NCBI GenBank assembly: GCA_964517135.1
Contig: CAZFBA010000025.1
Span: 1 to 56,003 of the forward strand
Reading direction: 5' to 3'
From: CAZFBA01 sp964517135
GTDB lineage: Bacteria; Cyanobacteriota; Vampirovibrionia; JBFMGH01
DNA length: 56,003 nt
The translations under genes and the position numbers were made by a program. Positions 16,868-26,162 of this stretch are shown piece after piece. The notes under the pieces were generated by a model. That model was given only the letters and a program-made list of their open reading frames with translations. It was not told where the DNA came from and did not search any database. Every line of letters starts with the position of its first letter. Position 1 is the first letter of the stretch.

Positions 16868-19417
16868 CTATGAAACCTTTTCGTATATAAGGAATGAATG
16901 CTTTGGCAGGCCTATTTTTACCTGGTGGCCATAATTGTTATTTGAAAACTCCTGAGTGTGCGGGGTATTTTCTAAGCCCCTGCCCCCATATTTGCTGTTT
17001 TCACTTGATTCAATGAGTTTCCATTTTCCATTTGGGGTTTCAACACCATATTCAGGAAAATCAATATCTCCAAAATTCATAACAGCAAAGAATTCCTTAC
17101 CTTCTGTCTTGCCTTTTTCATTTTTATGATAGCGATGAACAGAAAGTAGTTTATTGCCTTCGTGAGCTGCAAGAACATTGGTAAAATGGTTATTTCCGTT
17201 TTTCAGAGCAATGTTATTGTGGAATAAATCTGCCATTGCCATGTTAAATTCTTTTATACCTTTAACCTGATTGCCGGGTTGACCAATCTTTGATTGTTTA
17301 AAGGCTGCCAGGCCAACATCATAACCTTTGTCATTTTTGCTGATGTGCTCTACAAGACCTTCAATCGGGGTATCTCTGAAATACTTGAATGTTGAAACAT
17401 CTCCATCAAGGTCACCCTGAAGGAACATTTTTGGACCCGGGAAGAACCACGTAAGCCCTTGAGACACTTTATTAAGAGCTTTAGCATCTTCTAAAACCAT
17501 ACCAAATAAGTCTTTTGTTATTGAATCACCAAGGTTATTTTCTTTTATAATCTTATTCCATTTTGCATTATCGCCCTGTACATAAGCTTCTAGCAGTGAT
17601 TGAGTAACCTGTGCAGATGTCTGGCCTGCGGTTTTATCATCACAGTGTAATTTTTCTTTGATTATATTGAACATTCTCAATCTGGCATTCATAATTTTTG
17701 ACATAAGTCTTGTGCCATCATTGTTACCGGCTTCATCATGACTCATGACATAGGTCATCATTGTGCTGGTTGGTGGTAAGTTTTTCTTATCGCTTGTCCA
17801 TAGATAACCAGATTTAAAAATATTAGCCAGATTACCAATAGCTTTTTCAGGACTATAAGTGTGAGATCCCATTACTCTTTCACCTGTGACCAAAGCCCTG
17901 ACAGAATGACAGAGGCCAAAGTTCCACTGGGCATCTATACCTATTTCATTTAGATAACCTGTTTGGCCAAGTATTCTACCAATCTGAGCACCGTCATAAT
18001 TTGCCTTTTGAAGAATTTCTTCAACTCTTGAAACCTGTCCTTCATCTTTTGGATTCATTTCTTTCGGGTTTATTGGTCTGACCAGATTTGCTTTGTCTCT
18101 GGCATCTTCAGCAATAAGAACTGCTTCAGGCTTATGCTTTCTGACCTCAAAGGCTATATCTTTAATAGCAAGATCAGAATGCATATATTTTGTCATATCA
18201 AGCCTTAAACCATCAAAATTATATTTTAAAAGCCATGTAAGTGCATTATCGACAGCAAAATCTCTTACCTGTTGCCCGCCGTTCTTATCTTCAAAGTTAA
18301 AACCAGCACCCCAGCCGTTAGTTTTATGAGGATCTGTACAGAAGTATGGGCCAGCTTCTTGAACTACAGTAAAGTTTGGCCCCCAGTGATTATAGACTAC
18401 GTCCATAATGCACATAACACCTTTTTCATGAGCCTTTTTAACAATCTGCTTAAGGATACCAGGAGCATTGTTTTTATTTTTATCTCCTAAATAACCTGAT
18501 TCAGGAGCAAACAGGTCTACTTCATCATAACCCCAGTCATGTTCACCATAAAATTCTCCAACAGGAAGTATATGAATAGCATTTTGTCTGGGGTCTTTTG
18601 CGATATCATCAATTTTCTTTAATAGTGCTTCATAGGTACCTTTGTTTGTATAAGTTCCAATGTGAATTTGTTCAACTACAAGGTCAGATGGCGGCATCAA
18701 TGAACCATAAGGTGCATTTGGGTCTTTAAGTCGTTTCTCTCTAAACTGTTTTTGCCATTTTTCTTCTGATCTTCCCCAGTTGAAACTGTCATCAATGATT
18801 TCAGACCAGCCGTGAGTATCAAAAGGCTGCGATTTTGAAACAGGATCCTTAATCGGAACCTTGACTTCTTTGCCGTTAATGTTTTTGTGCAATACAAAAC
18901 GGTACATATCACCGGGTTTTGCTGTGTCTATAGTTATTTCATAAACACCATCACCTTTATTAGCTAATTCACTCGTATGATTAGCATTTTCAGCTTTTCC
19001 ATAATAATATGCCCAGTCATTTTTTCTTATTTCATCAAGTTTATGGTTTTCAAACTTGTTATCACTTCTATACTGACTAACAATGGTATCAATTTCTTCT
19101 TTAGTATGATCTTTTACAGGAGGATTGTCTTTACTTCTTACTTCAAGAGAGACTTTTTGGGCATAAGGTGCCCAGATTTTAAATGATACTTTGCCATTTT
19201 GGTTAACATTTGCACCCCAGCTGAAGTGTTCTTCTAACTTTCTGCCAAAAGAAACAGCTGATTGCTTTGATAGGTAAGTTGCTTGCAGGCTTGCTAAATC
19301 TGGTTTTGTCAGTTGACCGGTAAATAATTGTTCTGAAGTAGAAGACTTTTGCCCTGTAACTACTGGCTTTTTGATACCATTATAACCCTTTAGTAACTCT
19401 AAACCTACTCTTTCCAT
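16868..19417 (-). CDS. GH13 alpha-glucan enzyme with CBM48-like domain (branching enzyme or TreZ type)
   Basis: 849 aa. Residues 1-62 form an unusual leader ending in AVSFGRKLE. A CBM48-like beta domain follows (HFSWGANVN, VSFKIWAPYAQKVSLEV). The GH13 barrel shows region I DVVYNHWGP, region II GLRLDMT (nucleophile Asp), region III VLIAEDA (acid/base Glu) and region IV YVMSHDEAGN. The stretches HIGTYTNKGTYEALL and GEFYGEHDWGYDEVDLFAP resemble both GlgB and malto-oligosyltrehalose trehalohydrolase. Given the three GH77 neighbours, a branching or debranching role in glycogen turnover is plausible. The exact specificity is not resolved from sequence. Confidence 0.8.
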   Translation of the reverse strand: MERVGLELLKGYNGIKKPVVTGQKSSTSEQLFTGQLTKPDLASLQATYLSKQSAVSFGRKLEEHFSWGANVNQNGKVSFKIWAPYAQKVSLEVRSKDNPPVKDHTKEEIDTIVSQYRSDNKFENHKLDEIRKNDWAYYYGKAENANHTSELANKGDGVYEITIDTAKPGDMYRFVLHKNINGKEVKVPIKDPVSKSQPFDTHGWSEIIDDSFNWGRSEEKWQKQFREKRLKDPNAPYGSLMPPSDLVVEQIHIGTYTNKGTYEALLKKIDDIAKDPRQNAIHILPVGEFYGEHDWGYDEVDLFAPESGYLGDKNKNNAPGILKQIVKKAHEKGVMCIMDVVYNHWGPNFTVVQEAGPYFCTDPHKTNGWGAGFNFEDKNGGQQVRDFAVDNALTWLLKYNFDGLRLDMTKYMHSDLAIKDIAFEVRKHKPEAVLIAEDARDKANLVRPINPKEMNPKDEGQVSRVEEILQKANYDGAQIGRILGQTGYLNEIGIDAQWNFGLCHSVRALVTGERVMGSHTYSPEKAIGNLANIFKSGYLWTSDKKNLPPTSTMMTYVMSHDEAGNNDGTRLMSKIMNARLRMFNIIKEKLHCDDKTAGQTSAQVTQSLLEAYVQGDNAKWNKIIKENNLGDSITKDLFGMVLEDAKALNKVSQGLTWFFPGPKMFLQGDLDGDVSTFKYFRDTPIEGLVEHISKNDKGYDVGLAAFKQSKIGQPGNQVKGIKEFNMAMADLFHNNIALKNGNNHFTNVLAAHEGNKLLSVHRYHKNEKGKTEGKEFFAVMNFGDIDFPEYGVETPNGKWKLIESSENSKYGGRGLENTPHTQEFSNNNYGHQVKIGLPKHSFLIYEKVS

Positions 19418-19840
19418 AAGAATTAAGATCCCCTCTGATATTGTGGTAGAAATAAAAGATTCAAAATAGGTGATAATAGTTGAATTACTTTATTAATGCT
19501 CGTAAAAATAGAAATTTGACCATTTTTTTAGAAAAATAAAGAAATCTTTACACAACATATAAAATACGATAATAATTAGGATTTCAGGGGGTGAATTATT
19601 AACTGTAATAAATATATAAAATCAATTTTTATTTTTGTATTACTCAGAAGTTTATTTGTTTTAGCAAAAATGTAGGTTCTGAAGAGGGTATTGAATGCTT
19701 CGGTAATTATTTCAGGCAAAAACGCAACATGGATTTTCTGCAAAAAAATTTCCCTCTCCCTTTTGACGGATAACTTTTTCTATCATAAAATCTAAATGGT
19801 ACATAATCTTTTATAAACCAGCTTTTTTAGGAGAATGACT
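19418..19840. other. 423-bp divergent intergenic region
   Basis: Separates the minus-strand GH13 gene from the plus-strand biotin genes. The only clear element is the promoter at 19763-19791; the rest is AT-rich without a supported gene. Confidence 0.5.
19763..19791 (+). promoter_or_regulatory. Sigma70-type promoter for the biotin genes
   Basis: -35 TTGACG (19763-19768), exactly 17 bases, then -10 TAAAAT (19786-19791). The predicted leader is about 42 bases to the start at 19841. Confidence 0.7.
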
Positions 19841-20869
19841 ATGATTAATATTGCAATATTTGGTGCAGGTGGACTCGGCAAATCAATGGCCAGACTTGCC
19901 AGTATAAAAAAGGAATTCAGGGTCGTATGTATACTTGATAGCAATGGCTATGCTTTTAACAGCAGTGGAATAGACTATAATCTCATTGAAAATTCAGTTG
20001 ATACAGTTGCTAATATACCTGAAATTGGCATAAAAACTAATCAAGCTATTGATGAAGTGCTTGAAAAGTATTCAGATAAGATTAATGGCATTTTTATGGC
20101 TTTGCCAAATCTGCCCAATTCATTTATACCTGATGTAACTGAAAAGGTAGCTGAAAGCAACTTTAAAGGTGTTATAGTTGATGCCCTTAAAAGAACTACA
20201 GCTGTTGAAATGCTTTCAAAACTTGATAAAAAGCTTGAAAAAAATGGTATCCTTTATATAACAGGTGCCGGTGCCACACCGGGCATGCTTTCCGCTGTTG
20301 CTGCTATTGCAGCCCAGTCTTATGTTGATATAAAAGAAATAACAATAACCTTTGGCGTTGGCATATCTAACTGGGAACAATATAGGGCTACTATAAAAGA
20401 AGATATAGCTCACCTTGAAGGCTTTAACCCTGAAATAGTTTCAAAAATGACAGAAGCTGAAATTGAAGAAGAACTCGAAAAACGCAATGGAATACTCGAA
20501 CTGGTTAATATGGAGCATGCAGATGATGTAATACTGGAGCTTGCTGGTGTCTGCTCAAGAGATAAGGTTAGCGTAGGCGGTATTGTAGATACTAGAAATG
20601 CTAAAAAGCCACTCAGTACCAATGTAAAAATTACCGGGGTAACACTTGAAGGCAAAACAGGTACTCATACATTTACCTTAAGTGATGAAACCACCATGTC
20701 AGATAATGTTAATGGCCCTGCACTTGGCTATATGCTTGCAGCTCACTATTTACATAAACGTAATATATCTGGCTTTATGACAAGCGCAGATATCGGGCCT
20801 AAATTTCCTGAAACAGACCAGGAAAAACTTCATAAGCTATTCAAATCAAAAGAACTTGTTATGGCATAA
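19841..20869 (+). CDS. bioU: BioU-like oxidoreductase, KAPA to DAPA (suicide enzyme candidate)
   Basis: 342 aa from the ATG at 19841; AGGAG lies about 7 bases before it but only 1 base before an ATG two codons upstream. The N-terminus IAIFGAGGLGKSMAR is a Rossmann NAD(P)-binding loop. The fold pattern is saccharopine-dehydrogenase or dihydrodipicolinate-reductase-like. The next gene is bioD. In Synechocystis, BioU replaces BioA and consumes an active-site Lys (Lys124 in that protein) as amino donor. Here Lys117 in VDALKRTTAVEM, just after the Rossmann half, is the positional candidate; I did not align it. An alternative is another saccharopine-dehydrogenase-family enzyme, but the bioD neighbour and the cyanobacterium-related lineage favour BioU. 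Confidence 0.75.
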   Translation: MINIAIFGAGGLGKSMARLASIKKEFRVVCILDSNGYAFNSSGIDYNLIENSVDTVANIPEIGIKTNQAIDEVLEKYSDKINGIFMALPNLPNSFIPDVTEKVAESNFKGVIVDALKRTTAVEMLSKLDKKLEKNGILYITGAGATPGMLSAVAAIAAQSYVDIKEITITFGVGISNWEQYRATIKEDIAHLEGFNPEIVSKMTEAEIEEELEKRNGILELVNMEHADDVILELAGVCSRDKVSVGGIVDTRNAKKPLSTNVKITGVTLEGKTGTHTFTLSDETTMSDNVNGPALGYMLAAHYLHKRNISGFMTSADIGPKFPETDQEKLHKLFKSKELVMA

Positions 20870-20886
20870 AGAGTAATATCACCTTT

Positions 20887-21609
20887 ATGAACATTTTTGT
20901 CACAGGAACCGACACAGGTGTAGGAAAAACAATAATTACAGCAGGGCTTGCTGCTGTGTTACAAAGCCTTGGCTATACTGTAGGTGTTTATAAACCCATA
21001 CAGGCAGGATGTAGTTCTGGTAATAAAGGCGCTATTTACTCTGAAGATCTAGAATTTGTTGTAAATGTAGACGCAAATATATTTACTAAATGCTCTTACC
21101 TGCTAAAAACACCGGCTGCACCTCTTGTTAGTGCACCTATTGACAATATGGTTGTTGATTTGAATGTTATTGTAAGAGACTATAAAACACTGGCTGATCA
21201 GTGTGATTTTGTTATCGTTGAAGGGGCCGGAGGTATATCTGTTCCACTAAACCCCGGTTATACAATAAAAGATCTGATAAAAATACTGAATTTACCGGCA
21301 TTAATAGTTGCCAGACCACACCTCGGTACTATTAATCACAGTATTTTAACGGTTGAATATGCAAGACGCTATGATATTGACATTACTGGTATCATAATAT
21401 CTGGGTATCCCCGTGGTACAACTTGCCCGGCTATTAAGTCTGCTCCTCAGGTAATAGCAAACTTTACCAAAAGTGAAATACTGGGAGTAATTCCTTATAT
21501 TAAAGATATTTCAGTTGATAAGCCTCAAGCTGAGTTGCTGATTGAAGCTATTCTTACAAATGTAAACCTTGAGAAGGTTTTCAGAATTGAATTTCCAAGG
21601 CTTTCCTAG
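20887..21609 (+). CDS. bioD: Dethiobiotin synthetase
   Basis: ATP-dependent carboxylation and ring closure of 7,8-diaminopelargonate to dethiobiotin. The P-loop GTDTGVGKT (7-15), the substrate Lys in VYKPIQAG (around 37) and VEGAGGISVPL (around 115) are diagnostic. The length of 240 aa is normal. It starts 17 bases after the bioU-like stop, so the two are very likely one transcript supplying consecutive steps. No strong Shine-Dalgarno precedes the ATG, which may indicate coupling to the upstream gene. Confidence 0.93.
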   Translation: MNIFVTGTDTGVGKTIITAGLAAVLQSLGYTVGVYKPIQAGCSSGNKGAIYSEDLEFVVNVDANIFTKCSYLLKTPAAPLVSAPIDNMVVDLNVIVRDYKTLADQCDFVIVEGAGGISVPLNPGYTIKDLIKILNLPALIVARPHLGTINHSILTVEYARRYDIDITGIIISGYPRGTTCPAIKSAPQVIANFTKSEILGVIPYIKDISVDKPQAELLIEAILTNVNLEKVFRIEFPRLS

Positions 21610-21639
21610 TCTCATTTTACTACTGTGAAGGTTTTTATT

Positions 21640-22590
21640 ATGCCTGATAAGCTCCAGAAGGAACATCCATGGTATGCAAAAAGCTATGATACCGACAGCA
21701 TGATTAAAAAAATCTTGCCTGACGGAAAGTTACTTACAAAACATTATGACGCTGAAGGTTTTTTTAAAAATATCGTAGAATCAATAATTAGCAAACCTCT
21801 GTGGGTTAAACAGGCCATTTATATAGAATTAAGAGATGATATAAAAAATAAATCAAGCCTCGAACTTATTGAAGCACTGGATAAAAATGATCTTCTTCAG
21901 CTATATACCCCGGTAAGAAGTGTTTTAGGTCATAAAATTTTTAACGAAAATGATTTTGCCAGCAATAATAATGTTTCTCCTGAGATGGTAAATCTTCTCA
22001 GTCATATAGATAATAGAAAAAATGTTATTGATCTATGTTATGCCAATCAGTGTACTCTGAAACATTTTTCTGAGTTAATTATTGAAGCCCACGAAAATGG
22101 ATATATTGAAAATATTCGATCTAAACAAATTTTTGCTATTTTTAATTACCTTGCTGGGCAGATTGATATAGGTCAGCTGCTAGTAAAATTAAATAAAATA
22201 ACACCAGAACAGCTTTCTTTTGCTAATTATAGTATATCAGAAATGAATAAGACCTTTGAAGTCTCCGAAACAAACACACTGGAAGAAGTTTTAATACGTA
22301 TGAATTATATAGATAAAGACCGGATCAACAGTTTACTGCTTTTAAAAGAAGCCAGCGAAATTAAATTTGAAAAACTAGATGATATAACAAAACCCGATAT
22401 AGATTTAATGCAGGAGAATATGGATATATTAACTATTGAAAAAGCCAGAATAGAAGCTGAACTTGAAGCATATAAACCTTTAATGGAATCTAAAGACAGG
22501 AGAATAAAAGAATTAGAACAGGAACTTTTAGAGTACAAAAAACTCTATCAGGAAGCCCAAAAATCTTCTGGCTTCTTTAACAAACTTTAA
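21640..22590 (+). CDS. Cytoplasmic protein with secretion-ATPase N1-like domain and coiled coil
   Basis: 316 aa from the ATG at 21640 (GAAGG 8 bases upstream; an upstream GTG is possible). The N-terminal half contains NLLSHIDNRKNVIDLCYANQCT, truncated here as a helical block that resembles a DUF4388/PATAN-type segment. Around residues 175-240, IGQLLVKLNKITPEQL and EVLIRMNYIDKDRINSLL resemble the MshEN/T2SSE N1 domain of PilB/GspE. A coiled coil (about 255-310) ends the protein. It could be a pilus or gliding regulator. It follows bioD by 30 bases and precedes the 22597 gene by 6, so the four may form one operon. Confidence 0.65.
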   Translation: MPDKLQKEHPWYAKSYDTDSMIKKILPDGKLLTKHYDAEGFFKNIVESIISKPLWVKQAIYIELRDDIKNKSSLELIEALDKNDLLQLYTPVRSVLGHKIFNENDFASNNNVSPEMVNLLSHIDNRKNVIDLCYANQCTLKHFSELIIEAHENGYIENIRSKQIFAIFNYLAGQIDIGQLLVKLNKITPEQLSFANYSISEMNKTFEVSETNTLEEVLIRMNYIDKDRINSLLLLKEASEIKFEKLDDITKPDIDLMQENMDILTIEKARIEAELEAYKPLMESKDRRIKELEQELLEYKKLYQEAQKSSGFFNKL

Positions 22591-22596
22591 TTTATT

Positions 22597-23214
22597 ATGA
22601 AAATACTTAAAATAACAGTTAATATCCTAATTATAACAGGTATTATTATACTTATAAAAATACTTTTAAATAATTTGTATTCTACAGAAGCCAGTTATTC
22701 AGGCACATTAGCTAGAAATATGTCTCAAATGAATCAAGAATTAAATTTACTGGATGAAAATTATTCTCAATACTTTGAGAATGTATGCAAAAAAATGAAA
22801 AAATCTGTAAAAATTAATCAGGCTAATACGTTGTTTAACAAGATTGAAGAGTGGAAACAAAAACGGAAAGTTATTATTAATAACTATTCTCAAGATTATT
22901 TTGGTTTTAATACTACATCAAGAAGGTTTAATCAAAAACCTGAAATTATACATGAATTGGCTGCACTAAAAGACAATCTGAATAATTATGAAAAAACCTC
23001 AGATAAGCTAACATCTGTTGTATCAAATAATTGCAACACCCTATATAATGACCCTATAGAAGATTATCATTCTCCTGTTTCTGACACAGTATGCATAATA
23101 GATTGTTATCAGTTGAAAAATGCTGCACGAACAGTTAAATATCTCTCAGAAAAAGAAAAATTGTATATCAATAATAGTATTGAAAAAATTTCTGCAATTG
23201 AAAAAACAGATTAA
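22597..23214 (+). CDS. Membrane-anchored extracytoplasmic protein, unknown
   Basis: 205 aa. An uncleaved N-terminal anchor (about residues 5-26, Ile/Leu-rich) is followed by a mostly helical, Asn/Lys-rich domain. It has four Cys: one at about 64, one in SNNCNTL and two in CIIDCYQ, which could form disulfides outside the membrane. It starts 6 bases after the 21640 gene, so it is probably co-transcribed. I do not recognise a family. Confidence 0.6.
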   Translation: MKILKITVNILIITGIIILIKILLNNLYSTEASYSGTLARNMSQMNQELNLLDENYSQYFENVCKKMKKSVKINQANTLFNKIEEWKQKRKVIINNYSQDYFGFNTTSRRFNQKPEIIHELAALKDNLNNYEKTSDKLTSVVSNNCNTLYNDPIEDYHSPVSDTVCIIDCYQLKNAARTVKYLSEKEKLYINNSIEKISAIEKTD

Positions 23215-23232
23215 CAATAATAGTTACTATTA

Positions 23233-24351
23233 TTAATAACTAAGATCAGGATCAGCAATTTGTGTTGCAAGCTTATGCATGGCTCTTTTTGCTATATATG
23301 CTCTTGTAATAGGTTCTTCGCCAAGTGGAGGAATGTAGCCTGTTTGTCCTGTTTTAGTTTCAAGGAATGCTTCAACAATCTTAGGGTCAAATTGACCACC
23401 AGAGCATCGTTTTAATTCTTCGACAGCATCTTCGTGAGACATGCTTTTTCTGTATGGTCTGTCTGAGGTCATTGCATCATAAGAATCAGCAACAGCTAAA
23501 ATCCTTGCCCCCAGGGGTATATCTTCTCCTTTGAGGCCGTTAGGGTGGCCATTACCGTCGAATCGTTCATGATGGTGTACCACACAGTCAATTACTTCCT
23601 GAATATTTTTTAATCGGGATAATATTTTTCCGCCTCTGAGAGGGTGTTTACTGATTACACTATACTCTTCTTCGGTCAGTCTGCCTGGTTTATTTAATAT
23701 AATTTCAGGGACACCTATTTTACCAATGTCATGTAGAAGGCCGGCAAACTCAAGATAGCTCAGACTTTGCTCATCGAGACCGATTGTTTTTCCTATTTCA
23801 ATAGCATAGAAGGTAACCCGATTAGAGTGACCAAAAGTGTAGCTATCTTTTGCTTCCAGAGCATTAGAAATGGCTGATACTGTGTTAATCAGGAGTTCTT
23901 TAAGGTCATCAACAAGTTTCTGATTAAATTTAGAGAGCCTTTCATTTTCTTTTGAGGCTACATAGTGTTCTACAGCTCGTTTTACGTCAATTAACAGTTG
24001 ATCAGGATCCCAGGGTTTAGTTATATATCGATATATTCTACCGGTATTAATAGCGTCAACTACTGCATCAAGGTCAGAATAACCTGTTATAAGGAAGCGA
24101 ATAGTGTTTGGTGCAAGTTTTATTGCCTCACCTAAAAATTGAGATCCGGTCATATAGGGCATTCTTTGATCTGAAAGAATCAATGCCACATCTCGATTTT
24201 GTTTTAAAAGTTCTATACCTTCAGCGCCTGAGTTTGCTGTAAGAACGTTATACTGTGATCTTAAGACTCTTCTAAGTGTCCTTAAGTTAGATTCTTCGTC
24301 ATCTACAACAAGAACTTTTTCTTTTTTCTGATTATCACTTAATAAAGACAT
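23233..24351 (-). CDS. Response regulator with HD-GYP output domain
   Basis: A REC domain (about 12-128) has the acidic pair DD at 17-18, phospho-acceptor Asp61 in LILSDQRMP, Thr89 and Lys112. An HD-GYP domain (about 155-350) has HD at 207-208 (LLHDIGKIG) and HHERFDGNGHP at 260-270. It would hydrolyse cyclic di-GMP under phosphorelay control. The GYP signature reads GHP here; this may change recognition of partners or of c-di-GMP. No partner kinase is adjacent. It converges with the 22597 gene. Confidence 0.9.
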   Translation of the reverse strand: MSLLSDNQKKEKVLVVDDEESNLRTLRRVLRSQYNVLTANSGAEGIELLKQNRDVALILSDQRMPYMTGSQFLGEAIKLAPNTIRFLITGYSDLDAVVDAINTGRIYRYITKPWDPDQLLIDVKRAVEHYVASKENERLSKFNQKLVDDLKELLINTVSAISNALEAKDSYTFGHSNRVTFYAIEIGKTIGLDEQSLSYLEFAGLLHDIGKIGVPEIILNKPGRLTEEEYSVISKHPLRGGKILSRLKNIQEVIDCVVHHHERFDGNGHPNGLKGEDIPLGARILAVADSYDAMTSDRPYRKSMSHEDAVEELKRCSGGQFDPKIVEAFLETKTGQTGYIPPLGEEPITRAYIAKRAMHKLATQIADPDLSY

Positions 24352-24416
24352 TGAAATCGTTTGCTTTGCTTACTATGTTTATAATATAACTATAACACAC
24401 CTGATAAAATTAATGT

Positions 24417-24764
24417 CTAGAATCTTGTAGTTCTGTTAAGTTTTTCTCTGAGCTCTCTAAACCTTACCACGTCTTCTTGAGCTCTTGTGTTTTCACGAAT
24501 AAGAACCTGTGTGGAAGGGTGAACCATAAGTATATAGTCCATGTGTATTTCAAGGAAGTTGTATCTTCTTGGTGATGAGGTGCCTTTTCGAGAAAGAATT
24601 TCTGCATCGGTCACAGCTAGAAACCTTCTGGTTGCATCATTAAGCAGGTCAGTCAGTTGTCTGTTGGTATTGGTATACTTTGAGACGTGGACTGTTCCTT
24701 TAATTTCGTGATCTACTGTTAAGATAACAACTTCTACCGGTACTGTATCAATATGCTTGGCCAT
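24417..24764 (-). CDS. Small conserved cytoplasmic protein, unknown
   Basis: 115 aa without membrane segments. The sequence reads as a compact beta barrel followed by a helix: VPVEVVILTVDHEIKGTVHV, RQLTDLLNDATRRFLAVTDA, FLEIHMDYILMVHP, then an Arg/Glu-rich helix. I recall similar proteins labelled as a domain of unknown function (possibly DUF6812), unverified. AGGAG lies about 6 bases before the ATG. It sits 65 bases upstream of the HD-GYP regulator in the same direction, so it may be co-transcribed and act in the same signalling step. Confidence 0.7.
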   Translation of the reverse strand: MAKHIDTVPVEVVILTVDHEIKGTVHVSKYTNTNRQLTDLLNDATRRFLAVTDAEILSRKGTSSPRRYNFLEIHMDYILMVHPSTQVLIRENTRAQEDVVRFRELREKLNRTTRF

Positions 24765-25106
24765 TTCAACTCCTGAAAATTAAAAAACCTCTAAGTTACC
24801 TAGTATTATACCGCAAAGGATGGGTTAAAGTCATCCTTTGAAAATTTCAAGATATATTATAAAACACTGATATTTAAATAAAAACTTTCAAATAAATAAT
24901 TGATCAATTTGGGTTAAATATAAAAAAATGTGAACGAAATTTCTAATAAATGTATATCAACTTAAACGCCCCATTGGGGCGCTATTTGCTTTATGAAATT
25001 GTTTTTGCTTTTGTGAAAAGTGAATTATGGCTAATGATATCTTTGTAGTATTATTATATATTTATTACTCCGAAAAAGACTGCATTATATGCGAATGGAT
25101 TATTAT
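24765..25106. other. 342-bp intergenic region
   Basis: AT-rich with one GC-rich palindrome, CGCCCCA/TGGGGCG at 24967-24981. On the minus strand it is followed by TTTAAGTT, so it may be a weak terminator for the 25107 gene. No gene is supported. Confidence 0.5.
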
Positions 25107-25880
25107 TTATGCAATAAACTTTGAAAAATCAACGTATTGACGTGTAAAACCTGCATATTTAGAATTATCGTCATTATCCTGGGTGTTATTGTTGTTTGTG
25201 TTGTTAGTTGTGTCATTGTTATTGCTGTTATTGCTGTTATTGATTTCATTTAGGAGCTTATCTACTTCTGGTAATAGTTCCTGGCATTCCTGGCCCCATT
25301 TCGGGTCGTTTTCATAGCCGGCCCAGGCGTCTTTCATATCGTTGAGAATATTAATTGCTGATTCTCTCATTGAAGGGTCATTTAGCATTTGTTTAACGAC
25401 AGGCATAATCTCTTTGCCGACGTTTGCCATTGCTCTTTCGGCCATATCTTTGCAGTTAGGGTCTTTAAGAAGTTGCACCAGGCAGCTGGCAGGTGCTTTT
25501 CCTTCATCTACCAGTTTAGCCAGAGTTGCTATTGCATCTATTCTTACCTGCATGGGTTGAGAGGTATCTTTTACTATAGCCATCAATGATGGTACTGCCT
25601 GAGCTCCCATGTCTTTCACTGCTTCCTTATTACCGGCTTCAAGCATTCCGGCAATTTGTTGTGTATTCTGGTTGTTAGTGCTATTAGCAGGCATGCCATT
25701 TTGGGTAGCCATTGCATTCAGTGCATTATATAGCATATCACTGTTATTCACTACATTTAAATTAGACATATATGGTGATAAGCTGTTATTTACAGTATTT
25801 GCATCGCCTTTATTTTTTCCATTTAATGCCATTAAGGAATTATAATAGTTAACAGCACTAAAACCTACATTTGGTGACAT
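25107..25880 (-). CDS. HEAT-like repeat protein with Asn-rich tail
   Basis: 257 aa. The N-terminus (MSPNVGFSAVNYYNSL) is polar and Asn-rich. Residues about 80-185 contain two to three helical HEAT-like repeats (AVPSLMAIVKD..MQVRIDAIATLAKL; CLVQLLKDPN..AERAMANVG; VVKQMLNDPSMRESAINIL). A 30-residue Asn/Thr/Asp-rich stretch follows, then a short aromatic end (YVDFSKFIA). A strong AAAGGAGGT lies before the ATG. HEAT repeats usually mediate protein binding. The low-complexity Asn tail resembles other proteins of this window. Confidence 0.7.
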   Translation of the reverse strand: MSPNVGFSAVNYYNSLMALNGKNKGDANTVNNSLSPYMSNLNVVNNSDMLYNALNAMATQNGMPANSTNNQNTQQIAGMLEAGNKEAVKDMGAQAVPSLMAIVKDTSQPMQVRIDAIATLAKLVDEGKAPASCLVQLLKDPNCKDMAERAMANVGKEIMPVVKQMLNDPSMRESAINILNDMKDAWAGYENDPKWGQECQELLPEVDKLLNEINNSNNSNNNDTTNNTNNNNTQDNDDNSKYAGFTRQYVDFSKFIA

Positions 25881-26162
25881 AACTACCTCCTTTTCTGAAG
25901 TAATATATTTATTCTAATTTTTTGAATATGAGATAGTATCCTGATTTTTGCCTATTTTTGTATGGGTTAAATTACTCATATAGACATTATTATTTTGAGT
26001 AACAAACCTTAGAGGTTCTAGAGCATAGTGATTATGCAATCTAAATGTCAAAGAAGCATTATATAGTGAACGCATAATTTTTTACCTCTTAAGTAAGTTT
26101 TTTCTAAACGTGTTTCAAATGTGTTTACTATAGTAGTAAAAATAATTAATTACGGGGTATTT

